Below, one piece after another: positions 11,740 through 23,044 of a stretch of DNA of 64,000 bases. The DNA lies in the NCBI GenBank assembly GCA_000469685.2, contig LS997562.1, positions 38,104,345-38,168,344 on the forward strand, in the 5' to 3' direction. The translations under genes were made by a program, and so were the position numbers. The first letter of the stretch is position 1. The number at the start of each line of letters is the position of its first letter. Origin of the DNA: Haemonchus contortus (Eukaryota; Nematoda; Chromadorea; Rhabditida; Trichostrongylidae). The notes beneath the pieces are model-generated. The model did not search any database. It was not told the DNA's origin and saw nothing but the letters and a program-made list of their open reading frames with translations.

Positions 11740-13110
11740 CTGGAGCCTCGTCATTTTATGCTGTTATTATGGCTTGCTCTGGAAAGCTTCTAGAGTTTAG
11801 GGTGCCGTTTGCGGGAATGATATGTACTTGTGTAATAAGCGTTAGAAACATCTCAGCTTTAGAGTGTATAACCTTGAAGATGCAATCCAACAGCATCAGC
11901 TGCCTGCTCAAAAGGCCTTCTTTGATGCTGTGTAGCTGTAATTTCGGAGTTATAAGTTCAGATGATGTAACGTTTTATTTCTTCAAATAGTACTGTTTTT
12001 TTCTTCAGAGATTCAAATAACCAGATAGCCTACCGAATCTATATTTCATTTAAGAACAATCAATAAAAATATAGTAATAGAGTGTTAATTCAATATGTCA
12101 GTGCCTTTGCTTGCCACTATCTCATTAGCACTTGGTATACGTAATGCAGTCCGAGTGGTCTCTATTGAGTGAAGTGGTAATATTGCTTACAGTATTGCTT
12201 ATGGCTAGAAGTGGGCATTAGGCTGATATTGACATTGTTATTTAATGTTATACCAACAGTTGTGCTTATGTAAACACAGTATTATATGGAACAAAGCAAT
12301 TGTGAGTAACACAATACTGCTGTAAACATGCCTTCATTCACTCATTACAGGAGCGCTACTGAAGAGTTCTCGTATCCGCCTGTTTTATGCATTACAATCT
12401 CGATTTATCTTTTGGTATCATCGCAGCTAACTTCGACGTTTAAATTCCAATGTGAAGTGAAAAAATCTTTAATCGTTTATGGTCTCTCCCTTAAGTAGGT
12501 GCTTGGGATCGCGTTCAAAATGATTTTACCAGCTCTTGACTCCTTCGAGGCAATCTCTGCACTTACTACCTATTTTGGCCATGCTTCTAGTGAGGTCTCG
12601 ACACATTTGTTCCGATTACAATAGGCGATTCCTGGAACAGACTCGCCTTCTGGTACTCAGCTTTAGAGTGCCATCCTATTTTTGGTATGACTGACAGGCA
12701 GTTGGAGATTGCGCGATCTATTACAATAGCAATCTGTCAGGATTTCCACCATATGACACGACCCCCTACTGCCTCATTACCTTGACCTTATCAGTTATTC
12801 TGGCATTCTAATGCCCATTCACGTTTCCTTAGCGATGTTGAGCTTACCACTTTGCCTCTCATAATCATCGCTATTGTAGTGTCTCAATAGGTTGCCAGTT
12901 ATGCCAGTTTATCATACCTTTTCCAACATTGTCCTTCCACGCTCTCCCTTCCCCGCACCCCCAAATTCATCCTGCATCTAGAAGGACAGAACTGCTCACA
13001 TAATTTCTGTAAGTTGCGGCAAAGGGTTTTGCTCTCCATTCTTTGTGTTTGGTCTGATTTGTCTTTTACATGCGATTCATTTAAAAATCTGTTCTTCTTC
13101 GTGTCTGTAT
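11740..13110. other. Intergenic, no supported gene
   Basis: A polyadenylation signal (AATAAA at about 12061-12066) lies about 320 bp after the stop of the preceding gene. The rest has only short unsupported ORFs and no repeat that I can name. Confidence 0.5.
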
Positions 13111-13118
13111 TACAGAGA

Positions 13119-13337
13119 ATGAATCTGTGGGAGAGGCTTTGCTTTCACAGACATAGCGCTTATATAGAATTTGTTTGGGATCTTATTTTGTCCATCAAAC
13201 CGGGACCAGCGTTTACTCGGAATCGCTACTCGATATTAGAATCAACCGACAATGAGTACGAAATACCAAGGCTCGGACCGGCTAATAAATCGCAGACAAT
13301 TATGTCGACTAGCGGTCGAGTTCATGACACATCCTGA
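13119..13337 (+). CDS. Possible small single-exon gene, 72 aa
   Basis: An ATG lies 5 nt behind a good acceptor (TGTATTACAG, ending at 13114) that could receive a spliced leader. It opens a 72-codon frame ending at TGA. The protein starts MNLWERL and is mixed hydrophobic and polar, without signal peptide or recognisable motif. It could also be a terminal exon of an unseen gene, or chance. No poly(A) signal is obvious close by. Confidence 0.3.
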   Translation: MNLWERLCFHRHSAYIEFVWDLILSIKPGPAFTRNRYSILESTDNEYEIPRLGPANKSQTIMSTSGRVHDTS

Positions 13338-13890
13338 AGAGGACTGCTCAGCACTGTGTACTTCACCATTCTTTATTACTTCAGACTGACTGGTTCTAGT
13401 TACTGAGCTTTGGAGAAGTTGGTTGGATGATTGCAAGCAAACCCCCGACCCTAGAAAGAGTTATGTTCTCAGACCAACTGGTCTCTGAGATCCACAACTG
13501 GGATACGCATTGGTTGAATGACCCAAATATCGCACGAACAAAGGTATCCCCATTGATTTCTCGCTAAGTAGCAGTTGTTGTCACCATCGCCAGCAACCCA
13601 TTTAATAGGCAGCTGGCGTGCTCCCCGGCTAAATGTCCTTCTAAAGGGCATCGGTTACGGTAACGTGTTTTATTTATTCAATCGTGGTATCTTACTTTTA
13701 CAGGTGATAAGCAGCAAACCGCTGTAGGTCTCAATTCATTTCTACTCAGGTATTTGCTGTAGCGTTTTGAAGAGAGGGAGTTGAAATGTTAGATCCATAG
13801 TTTCCGCTATGCTCGTGCATTTTACGTTCGCGTTGTGTGCCCTTAATACCATATTCTAAATTGTCCGAGTCGTTTAGTCTTTCAGTGGAT

Positions 13891-16800
13891 ATGGGCGACT
13901 CTGATCAGGAAAAAGTGGTCTCGACATTGAAAGCATATCTCAAGCTGTGCGCCAAACCCCCTCACCGCCCTCTCATTTTAAAAGTAAGTTGTTTTAGTTC
14001 TGTAATAAAAGGTTAGGTCATGCTTCATCTTTCTGTTCGACTAGGATCAAACGATTCTGCACGTTCTCAAGAACTTCCTGGAAGATGATCGTGTTGTCGT
14101 GATGACTTATCTTGTTAAGGTTAGTACTGTTATTTGAAAAAGCTTTAATTGCTTTTAACAGCGTGGCTCAGCGGATAGAACGCGTTTATTTAGTGGAAGG
14201 TTCTGCGGTTTGAATAACTTTCCCGCGCGTGGGCATTCGAATGCAATTCATTGGAGCGCGCCCAGTTTTGCGCTGCTCATCAGTTGAAATCCTCCTGCTA
14301 CTTCTGGTCGTGACCATTCACACTAGTTACTCTTCTGTTCTTACTACAATCGAGGATTGTGTGCCATATCCTATTCTCGCCACTTGCTGCCAACTTATTG
14401 AATTTCCTGCTTTTTGGAACTGCAGATCTGTAGCACTGCAAAAGATACTGCTGTAGGTAAGCGAAATCTTATTTAAGTTTTCTTCTTGAGCTTTACACCT
14501 GTTGTCATGAGCATATAGCGTCATGACCCGGCTGTGGTTTTGGAGAGGAAAACGAAAATCACCACGAAATACTTCGCAATTTGGAAATATATGTACTATA
14601 TGTGATTTCATTACATTCTCACAAATAATAATTATGAAAATAAACCCTTCCTAGAACTATTGATACCTAATAATAATCTACTACTAATATCCCTCTAAGC
14701 ATGAAACAGTTGCCTCGAGTCAGTTTGTATGTCAACCTCACAGTTTGCAGATTTGCCTGCCGGTCTTTCCATCCGTGAAATTCCAATGATTATTATTAAG
14801 ATATTAAATACGTAGAATCTCTCTTTCTTCAAAGTGGGGTGGCAACAATTAGGAGGTAGCTGAAATGATAGCTGGTAGTGTCAGTGATTGCACTAATTAT
14901 ATTTCAAGGGAACCAACTTTGCCTTGTTAGTACCTACCAATTGGTAGCCATTAATATCAATTCGTGGAGTGATTGGTCAGATTCTTAACTTAGCTTTATT
15001 CTATAGTAGAAAAACCAAAATGACAAGGTATACACAATGTTGGTACTTCGGTGCTATGTTTTCAATAGTTTCCGAATGCACTCCATCCGTATTCCCATGA
15101 TTGAGTGTGGTGCACTTAAGCAAAGGCATTTAAGGCTAATTCAGAGCTTGCAGGACGTTATGGCGTTATTCACTGCCGGAGGCCCTGCAAGCTTTGAATT
15201 AATAGGAACATCACATCAAATTCACTGAAGACAAGACTCAAGAACCAAACGCATTCTTCAACGATCTCAGCGCGGGTTTGCGTGCGACTTAATAAATTTC
15301 TGAATTCAACTTCCTGAAGAATAGGTACTCAATCCCTCTCTTGAATTCACGCGAGGGTCGTGACGCCGCATGCTCACGACCACAGGTGTAAATCTCGAGA
15401 GGATGATCTGTACAGTGATTGCTTACCTACAAAATTATACCTCGCAGAAACAGTAGTCACAGATTTATCTGCGCGAACAGGATGGTAGAAGCATAATACG
15501 TAGAAGTAGTGGTGAGCAGAGGAATAATTGGGTGAAAGGAATAAGCTAGTAGTAGAATCAGCAACGTGAAAGCCTACTATAAGGATAAAGGGGGCTACCA
15601 CAAGGTTAAAGCGCTCCAATAGCAAACTCATTCAAATATGCGCGCGCGGGAAAATTATTTGAACTGCAGAACCTTCCACCAAATAAACGCGTTCCAGCGG
15701 ATATCTGTTACACAGATGGGATGCAAGCTTCAGCACAATTTCGCTTCTATAAGGTTTCATCTGACAACATTTGTTCTCTCAGGAATATTCATTTCATTTA
15801 CAGATACTGTTGTATTTGTCGGAAAACCCGGACGACGCACTGGTGTTGAGCAATGTTGAAGGACTTGAAGAAAAACTCAGTGCTGCAACTGAAAAGTCAT
15901 TCCCACCAAATATTGTCTACAACATCCTAATAATTATCTCCCGCCTGAAATCTGCACAAGCTAAAGTTGCTCGTAATAGGTAATATACTCTTAAATAGTT
16001 TACGTCTTCTTTTTCTCTTTTTCCATTTTCAGCGTTTGTGCTTTATCTTTCAAGTATGCCGTTTTACTCAGTATTTGTATCGTATCCCAACCCAACCCGC
16101 TTCCTCCAGTTAATATCTTTTTTGAATTTGAGCATTGGGCCGACGGAGTCCTAGTTATTACACAGTAGGTCCTGAACTTGATGGAGAAATTTCTAGATTT
16201 TTCAGGAAAGAACAGAACGATCCTGTTCCAGCTTCGGCTGGCGACAGTTGCGTCGGTGGTGGTGGCAACACTAACCGCAAGTTTGTTTCCCGCAAATCGA
16301 AGCAGTTGATCTATGAGTTTGACGAACTGTGGGAGGTGAAGACGTCTTCGAAATTCTCTCGAATGCTATATTTAATGAGATTCTTCTTTTCAGGACTTGA
16401 AAAACGAAATTGAGCGCCGAGTTTTGGCTAAAAGAGGAGTCATCAGCATTTATTTCAACACCTCATCTAATAGAGCCACTATTCGTACGGTGCTCACCGT
16501 GGATGCAAATGTGAGTCGTTGAATGAGTCATAGGTGTTTTTCTGGAGTAGTGATAAAGAGAAAGAAGCAGTGAAGACGAGCCCTATCATCTATTTCATGG
16601 CACACATAGTCCTTTTTTTCCGTACATACTCTGTAGTATCAATGGTTTCCGTTGCAAACATACGGTACAATGTACAGTTGCTCATTAGTGATACGGTTGG
16701 ATTGTTTTCGCCTACAAGTGCAAGTAATAGCGCTTCTCTCAATGTATTTTGTTTTGCATGCAGAATTCTTCTGCACTTTTATTTCTCTGTCGTAAAATAC

Positions 16801-17766
16801 TTTTATCCATCTATTTTTGACTTTTTCTTCTATATTTTGAAATCTTTTCTTATTCTTAGCTCCCTTTTCAGTTTACATTACAAACTTGTTTCTTCAAGCT
16901 TTTGTTTTACATAATCTTGGAACTCTTTTCCATCGTTGCTATAGTAAGCTACTCATGAGTCTCACGGAGATCAGTTCCTGCAACTTCCTTCTCATTGCGA
17001 TCATAGCATAGAATTGAAAAATTGGCCAAGCTACTGCTATTTTAGTTTGGTTATGTATCTCATATAAATTAGTCAAGCTACTGAGAAATCAGCTTCGATA
17101 TCTACCTTTAATTTCATGAAATTTTTGCAGGAGATAACTGACTTGCTGTTTGACTGTGGATGTGAAATGGTGACCCAGGTGGTGAAAGTGGATGGTGTTG
17201 ACGAACTATTCAAAATGTATGCAAGTGAACGGGAAAAGAAGGTTAGTAGCGGTTTTGTTATCCATTGCGTGGCTTTCCTTTCGATCCAAGCAGTCAACGT
17301 CTTCAACATCTTGGCTAGGAGTCTTGCTTCGTGCAAATCGTGCTTTTTTCTCTATGATTATAGTTGACTTTCTTTCTCCGGTCTCTTTGTGAAGGCGAAG
17401 AAATTGGTGAGGGGTAGTGGATTATTCATAACGAGCTTACCTCCCAAAGCTAACATATCGGCTAATCTTACTACACTAGGTTTTTTTTTGCTTTTTCTTT
17501 TCGAAGCTCGTGGATAGAAGTACACTTGGTGCAAAGTAAGAACTGAAAGATTGATTGTTTGAGAGTTTGTGTTTCACTCATTTCCTCGAATATTTGATCA
17601 CTTTCCTTGTGTATTTCAGGTTGTTAAATTGCCGGAATATCTGGACGATCTCGAAGTAATCGATCCTAAGTCGTGTGTTGTAACAAATGACTACGCCAGT
17701 GCACAAAAAGATGGAGGAGGATGGTTCTCTACTCTGTCTTCTTTTGTAAAAAGCTCGCTTTGGTAA
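13891..17766 (+). CDS. armc1: ARMC1 orthologue, armadillo repeat-containing protein 1
   Basis: Seven in-phase exons (13891-13983, 14045-14119, 15804-15979, 16206-16335, 16394-16510, 17131-17241, 17620-17766) encode 282 aa, the same length as human ARMC1. The N-terminal half is armadillo-like helices (LILKDQ.ILHVLKNFLEDD, then ILLYLSENPDDALVLSNVEG). The C-terminal half is the HMA-like alpha/beta domain (RGVISIYFNTSSNRATIRTV). The protein ends GGGWFSTLSSFVKSSLW, which matches the conserved GG..WLSTAANFLSRSFYW tail of the vertebrate protein. In vertebrates ARMC1 associates with the mitochondrial outer membrane and the MIB/MICOS bridge and affects mitochondrial distribution. The start ATG follows an acceptor, TCTTTCAG, by 5 nt. 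Intron 2 contains two inverted SINE-like repeats. Confidence 0.9.
14159..14260 (+). repeat. tRNA-derived SINE-like repeat, copy 1
   Basis: An A-box-like TGGCTCAGCGG and a degenerate B-box-like GGTTTGAATAA are followed by TTTCCCGCGCG. The same sequence occurs in inverted orientation at about 15638-15720. Both lie in ARMC1 intron 2. It does not fold as a complete tRNA gene. Confidence 0.5.
15638..15720 (-). repeat. tRNA-derived SINE-like repeat, copy 2 (inverted)
   Basis: The reverse complement shares AACGCGTTTATTT.GTGGAAGG, TTCTGC.GTT.AATAA and TTTCCCGCGCG with the copy at 14159, plus a downstream ATTGGAGCGC segment. The two copies face each other about 1.4 kb apart inside one intron, so the pre-mRNA could form a long-range hairpin. 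Confidence 0.5.
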
Positions 17767-18052
17767 CGTCGTTATGACAATTTTTTTGTCGTCGTCGTGT
17801 CGTCGTGCCTTGTAGACTAATGTTGATGTAGAATAGTAGTTGATCCCGATTCTCACTTAAAAGTAAGGGTTTCTCTCAGCTTTCGCAGTGCTAGCCATTT
17901 CTTAACGGATGTTTTGATCAGGATCTTAATTTATGTTGCAGCGTTACTGGTTTATATAGCTCTATTGATACTCAAGTAATTCTCTTATTCTGATGATTGG
18001 GTATATTTGCCTGTTTTATCATGTATTCTGTATTACTGTGCGATGTATTGCA

Positions 18053-18058
18053 AATAAA
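18053..18058 (+). terminator. Poly(A) signal of ARMC1
   Basis: AATAAA lies 287 bp after the ARMC1 stop and about 185 bp before the acceptor-like TTTCTAG that directly precedes the beta-catenin ATG. Confidence 0.6.
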
Positions 18059-18242
18059 GTTCATACGATTTTTTTGTGGTGCGATTGAAAAGGGTGAACT
18101 CACCCCCATTTATTTTTATTTACATGTACATAAATTTAATATTGGTGCTTTATCGTCATCGACGTTTTAACCACTGCTCGGCTTCGCTGTTAGGATAGCA
18201 CCAGTCCTTCGCTCGGTTCAAGTTTTCCAAAGTTCTTTCTAG

Positions 18243-21200
18243 ATGCGAGGTGACGTACTTGTTGCGAATCAAATGCAGTCCATGAACATTGGTTCCAATG
18301 GTTCTGATTACATAAATGATCTCTATAGAGCATACCAAGGTAAGTACTATTTGTCATGTTTTTTGGTCTATGGTCGTCCCGCATCTGCGCTAAGAAACAA
18401 GTTTTGGAGTAGCGAACACTCAGTCATCAAGAATTATTACTAGGCCGATGAAAAAGAAGTTCCCATAAGTGATCCCTAGTTTTTCCGGTGGCGCAGAAGT
18501 CTATTTACTTGTTTTTTTGAATCAAAGATTCTCGAGTTGGAAGAAAAATAGTGCACAGAAGCGACTTCCACTATAGGAGAACCAGTTGGTCCTTTTTAGC
18601 AAAAGTCTAATATCATCGTGCAAAATTGGTTGAGTGCACCAGGAACATTCGATGTGTTGACAGAGGGCAGGAAAGTTACTTCCTGTCTGCGTGCTGCATT
18701 GTCGAACTGTTGAATGTGCTGAAAAGTGACATGAGAATTTCGAGAATATCGATTTGTATGCGAAACCATTACTGGGAATCGCTGCCTGGTATAATCATTC
18801 GAATTTCGAATCGCATTCATCGAAAAATCGTTAAAATAAATATCCTTGAGATCATCCATGGCGAAAGAGCTGTTCAGATTATTAGTTATAGAATAAATTC
18901 ATTGAAGAGAAGGTTTGTTCAGGTGAACATGGGTTTTTGTGCATAGCGTGACAAATCAGAACAATATCGGCACTGTACACTTTGTCGCGAAATGTTCCGC
19001 ACATTTTGCATTCCCATTCTTTTACTTATTGATGGCCAAGATTGTCTACAAAGTTTTCTCTGATAATTCTTTTATTAGGTATAATCTCACCCAAACTGCG
19101 ACCCAAATCACTTTCGTATTGAAAGTAAACTTCGTTGTCAGAGCTTCGAGAACGTGTTTCCCATCGCAGCGTTATCACTTGTTAGGCTCTCATTTGCAGA
19201 TGCTGAAACGATGTACACCGAAACTCGTTCGTCTCGTATTCGTGCCGCCATGTTCCCAGAAAGCGAAGCGGGCCCATCTAGTGGGATTCCTCATCGCGCT
19301 ACCATTGTTGAACAGGTTTAGAAATTATTTACCAATAATTCATATGGTGTTTTTGAGATAATTTTATTTTTAAGATGTCAATACCAGCTCGCGTTTTGAA
19401 AACGGCAGTTCTCGATCTGCTTTCTTTTGAAGGAACATCTGACATTAGCACACTTCCTATCCCTGATCTTATTGATCTCATGTCTGACCGTGATGAGGTA
19501 GAGTTCGTTCGCTTTTTTTCACTCTGATTTATTTCATTTAGAATACTATCTTTAGGCTGTACTTGCTCGTGCCGTACAACGTGTTTACCTTCTTTCCAAG
19601 GAGGACCGTACCATCGCCTCGTATCCAACTTTGATTGATGCTTTGATCAAGGCCAGCAAGTGAGGGGTTTTCTTTATGCAAGAATCTTTCGATAACTCTA
19701 TTATGGCTTGAGACCTTTCAAAGAGAAGTGTCACGTAGTAGTCATCTAATGGCATTGAGATTGAATATTCTCCCACTTCTCTCATGGTTTGTATTAAAAC
19801 CATATTACCTCATGTTCAGGAGCGACAATGTCAATGTGAAGCGTGATGCAATTGGAGCTTTAAGCCATATATCTGAACATCCTCAGGGAAGAATGCAGAT
19901 ATTCCGATCTGGAGGTTTAGCTGAATTGATCAGGATGCTCTACTGTCCCGTAGAGGTAATTCCACTAATTTGCTTTATTTCGACCTCGTTGGATATGCTA
20001 TACTTGTTTTCTCTTTCCATATTTTCTTTTCCCAGACTATTGTGCAATACGCTGTTACTACGCTTCGTAATCTTCTGATGCATGTGGATACTGTCAAGGC
20101 ACAGGCACGTGTTCTCGGAGCTATAGAAGCATTGGCGCCACTACTTCTCAGAAATAATTGGAAATTCTTGGCACTGGTTGCTGATAGCCTCTACTTTCTC
20201 TTGCTTGGTAAGGACGATGTGCAATGGCAACTATCGCTTTGTCTAGAAAGAAGAAACAAAAAGAACTTTGTTCTCGTGAAAGTTGTTCACTTAACTTCGG
20301 AATATTTATCTGTTTATTTGTTGTGTATTTGTAGCTCATGCAATCGTAGCTTGCTGACAATATACATATATACAGAGGACAACCTTTAAATGGCCCAGAT
20401 TAAACAGTTGCGTCATTTGTCACTTTTAAAATTGGGTTTGCTTTCAGATGATCCCCAGTCGAAGATCGTTTTCTTGTCACTCGGTGGACCGCAAACATTG
20501 GTCCACATCCTGAATAACTACTCGCAATATCCCAAGTTGATGTATACCGTGATTCGCTGTGTGAGGTCGCTATCAGTCTGCCAGCAGAACAAAGCAGCGC
20601 TCATCAGTCTAGGTTGCTTTTGTGCTAGCCGTGTTGGGATTGATTTTCAGGTAAAATACATTTATAGGATGTCTTCCTGCGTTATACAAAGAAATGTGCT
20701 CGGCAACAGATGATCGAGTATTGCTTGCGATCCTCGTTGCGTTGAGAAATCTGTCCGACGCAGCTACTAATGAGGACAATCTGGCACCACTGGTAATGCT
20801 TACTTGTCGCCCTATTGCAACTCTTGTGAAGCAATTTGTTTTTTACCAGGTGATCCGATTACTTGAAATCGTTCGTGTCGCGGATGCAGCTCAAACATCA
20901 TGTGCTTGCGGCATACTGAGTAACCTCACTTGTAACAATGTTCGAAATAAGCAAACGGTTTGTTTAAAAGAAATTAAAAGAAATTTTCCAATTTTTTTGT
21001 CTTCACAATAACCTTGGTTTTGTTTCTGAATACGAATTTCAATAAGACTTCCATTGAAGTTGTGTTTTAGTGTTATTTTGTGGGACGTCAAAGCATATCA
21101 GGTGAAGCGAACCAGGGTCAAAAAATTAGCCGCGCTCAGCATTACGGCTGTGCTTAAAATAGAATTGGAGCCATTTCGAAATGTGTTGATATATTATACT

Positions 21201-22771
21201 TTTTGCGGAAAAAAAAAATTGGAATTTCATTATGTTTCCGAAGAATAACGTGAAAGTCGCTAAAGACCACATTGTAGCTGTGCACAAATCACGGTGTGGA
21301 ATCTCTGGTGGAAGCTATCAACCGCTTTCCCGAAGTGGAAGAAGCTACTGAACCTGCTTTATGTGCTTTGCGCCATTGTACAGCGAGACATTCGTACGCT
21401 GAGCAGGTTGGTGCTGGTTGGAGTGCTGTTGTTTTACTCGAGAACTTTTAATTTTATCTGTTTTCAGGCTCAACATGATCTTCGCCTATGTAGAAGTTTC
21501 CCAATGCTACTTCAGCTGCTTGCTACTCTACGTGCACCAGTAATCAAAGCAGCCCTTGGAGTGATACGTAACTCTGCTCTTCTGCGAGCCAACCTCATGG
21601 AACTTACACAGGTTTGGTTTTGTTGCGAGCCGGCACTCGATGCTTCTGGAAGATCGAAGATTTTAGTGATACGCTTTCTTTTTTCAAGGAGGTGACTGAA
21701 AGAGGTGAAACTGTAGTCTCGTTGACTGTGGATATACTCGGGCGTGCGGCAGCTACGATTCGTGAAGATCCAGCAGCAGAGAGTGATGGAGTGCCAATAT
21801 GGGGCGTGGTTGAAGGTTAGATTGAGACGATGATTTTTAGTTGAATGTGTGTCAAGAGTCATTACTGACTGCAGGTGCCGTGTCTGCCCTTCATCAGTTA
21901 GCATCGCACCCTGCGGTTGCGGCTCAACTGTGTGAGGATCCCGCCTTCTTAACTCTCATAGTGGAGTTTCTCTCAAGAAGCGATGTAAGTTGAATAGCAT
22001 ATGCAGTAATGATTCAATTTGCGGTCGGTCACAACATTGACGATGCTAAGGTATCTGGTGCTGAAGATGAACTCCTTGAACGTGAATTGCTTGGTCTCCT
22101 CTATCAGCTCAGTAAGACACCTGAAGGAGCTCGTACCGTTGAAGAAGCTGGTATCAATTGTATTAACGATTAGTTGGGTCAAAGAGTTCTCGATTGTTGT
22201 CATTACTTTATTTAGGCGTCACCCCAATCTTGGTCGAGGCTATGCGATCTGAGCACAAATCTGTTGCGACGTACGCTTCTGGGGTTTTGAAGAACCTAGA
22301 GAACGACAAGCCTGCGCCATATAGACAGGTACTGATCAATCCTCCCGAAAGGGCTTGTCAAGATAGGCGAAGGAGAATAATATTCACGCAATAGGGATTG
22401 GGGAAAGCAGAAAATAATCACTAATAAAGAATAAAGCACTGAAATGCGGTAGTACTAAAATGTTATTGGAATCACACATCGAGTAGAACAGCTAAACATG
22501 GCTCGTCCTGAGCGAACGCTTTCCAAACATCCAGCCTCACATCATCTGGTACAAACAAGATTCACAGATTCTCTGTAGAGCTCTCGAAATGTTTTCTACC
22601 GTGACTGTGAAATAGTTCCAGGATCTGGATGCTGAACTATCGTCAGGATGGCAACGAGATGGACTCGAACCAGAACTGTTTGGAGAGATGTATCCTGTGC
22701 ACGGAATGGAGCGTATGGATCACTTCCCAACTCCACCCAACAATAGCAGCTGGTTCGATACGGATCTTTGA
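18243..22771 (+). CDS. hmp-2: Beta-catenin, HMP-2-like
   Basis: Sixteen exons give 672 aa, close to the length of C. elegans HMP-2: 18243-18339, 19200-19315, 19375-19497, 19556-19659, 19820-19955, 20036-20207, 20448-20612, 20668-20792, 20850-20957, 21278-21406, 21468-21611, 21689-21815, 21875-21984, 22051-22150, 22216-22328 and 22622-22771. Diagnostic segments are RIRAAMFPE near the N-terminus, armadillo repeats (QYAVTTLRNLLMH, LVALRNLSDAATNEDN, EPALCALRHCTARH) and a C-terminal SSWFDTDL that matches the beta-catenin tail. HMP-2 links cadherin to alpha-catenin at epithelial junctions; other family members act in Wnt signalling. The N-terminal region is short and I see no GSK3 phosphodegron, which favours the adhesion paralogue. 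Exon 14 uses a weak acceptor (GATGCTAAG), chosen because it alone keeps frame. The ATG abuts TTTCTAG. Confidence 0.92.
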
Positions 22772-22916
22772 TCAAGCGTACATTATTTTTTCAATCTGTT
22801 AAGTTCTAAGCAGTAATCAGTGTGGAACTATAAGTTCACGATGAAATTATCAGCATATTTGTACTCTCTCTCAGACTTGACCATATTATACGCTATGTAG
22901 ATACTAGTATTTATTC

Positions 22917-23011
22917 AATAAATATGATCTGTATAGCTTTTCTTTTCGGTTGCCTAGCGAATATCGCGGACATATTTAACCACTAATGGATTGCTATTGG
23001 AATATCTTTAG
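22917..23011 (+). promoter_or_regulatory. Poly(A) signal followed by acceptor: candidate operon junction
   Basis: AATAAA at 22917-22922 follows the beta-catenin stop. An acceptor-like TATCTTTAG ends at 23011, about 90 nt downstream and 33 nt before the UTP4 ATG. That spacing resembles SL2-type operon junctions of rhabditid nematodes. Use of an SL2-type leader is inferred, not shown. Confidence 0.4.
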
Positions 23012-23044
23012 TTCAATGCGTTAAACATAATTCGTCTGTTTTTG

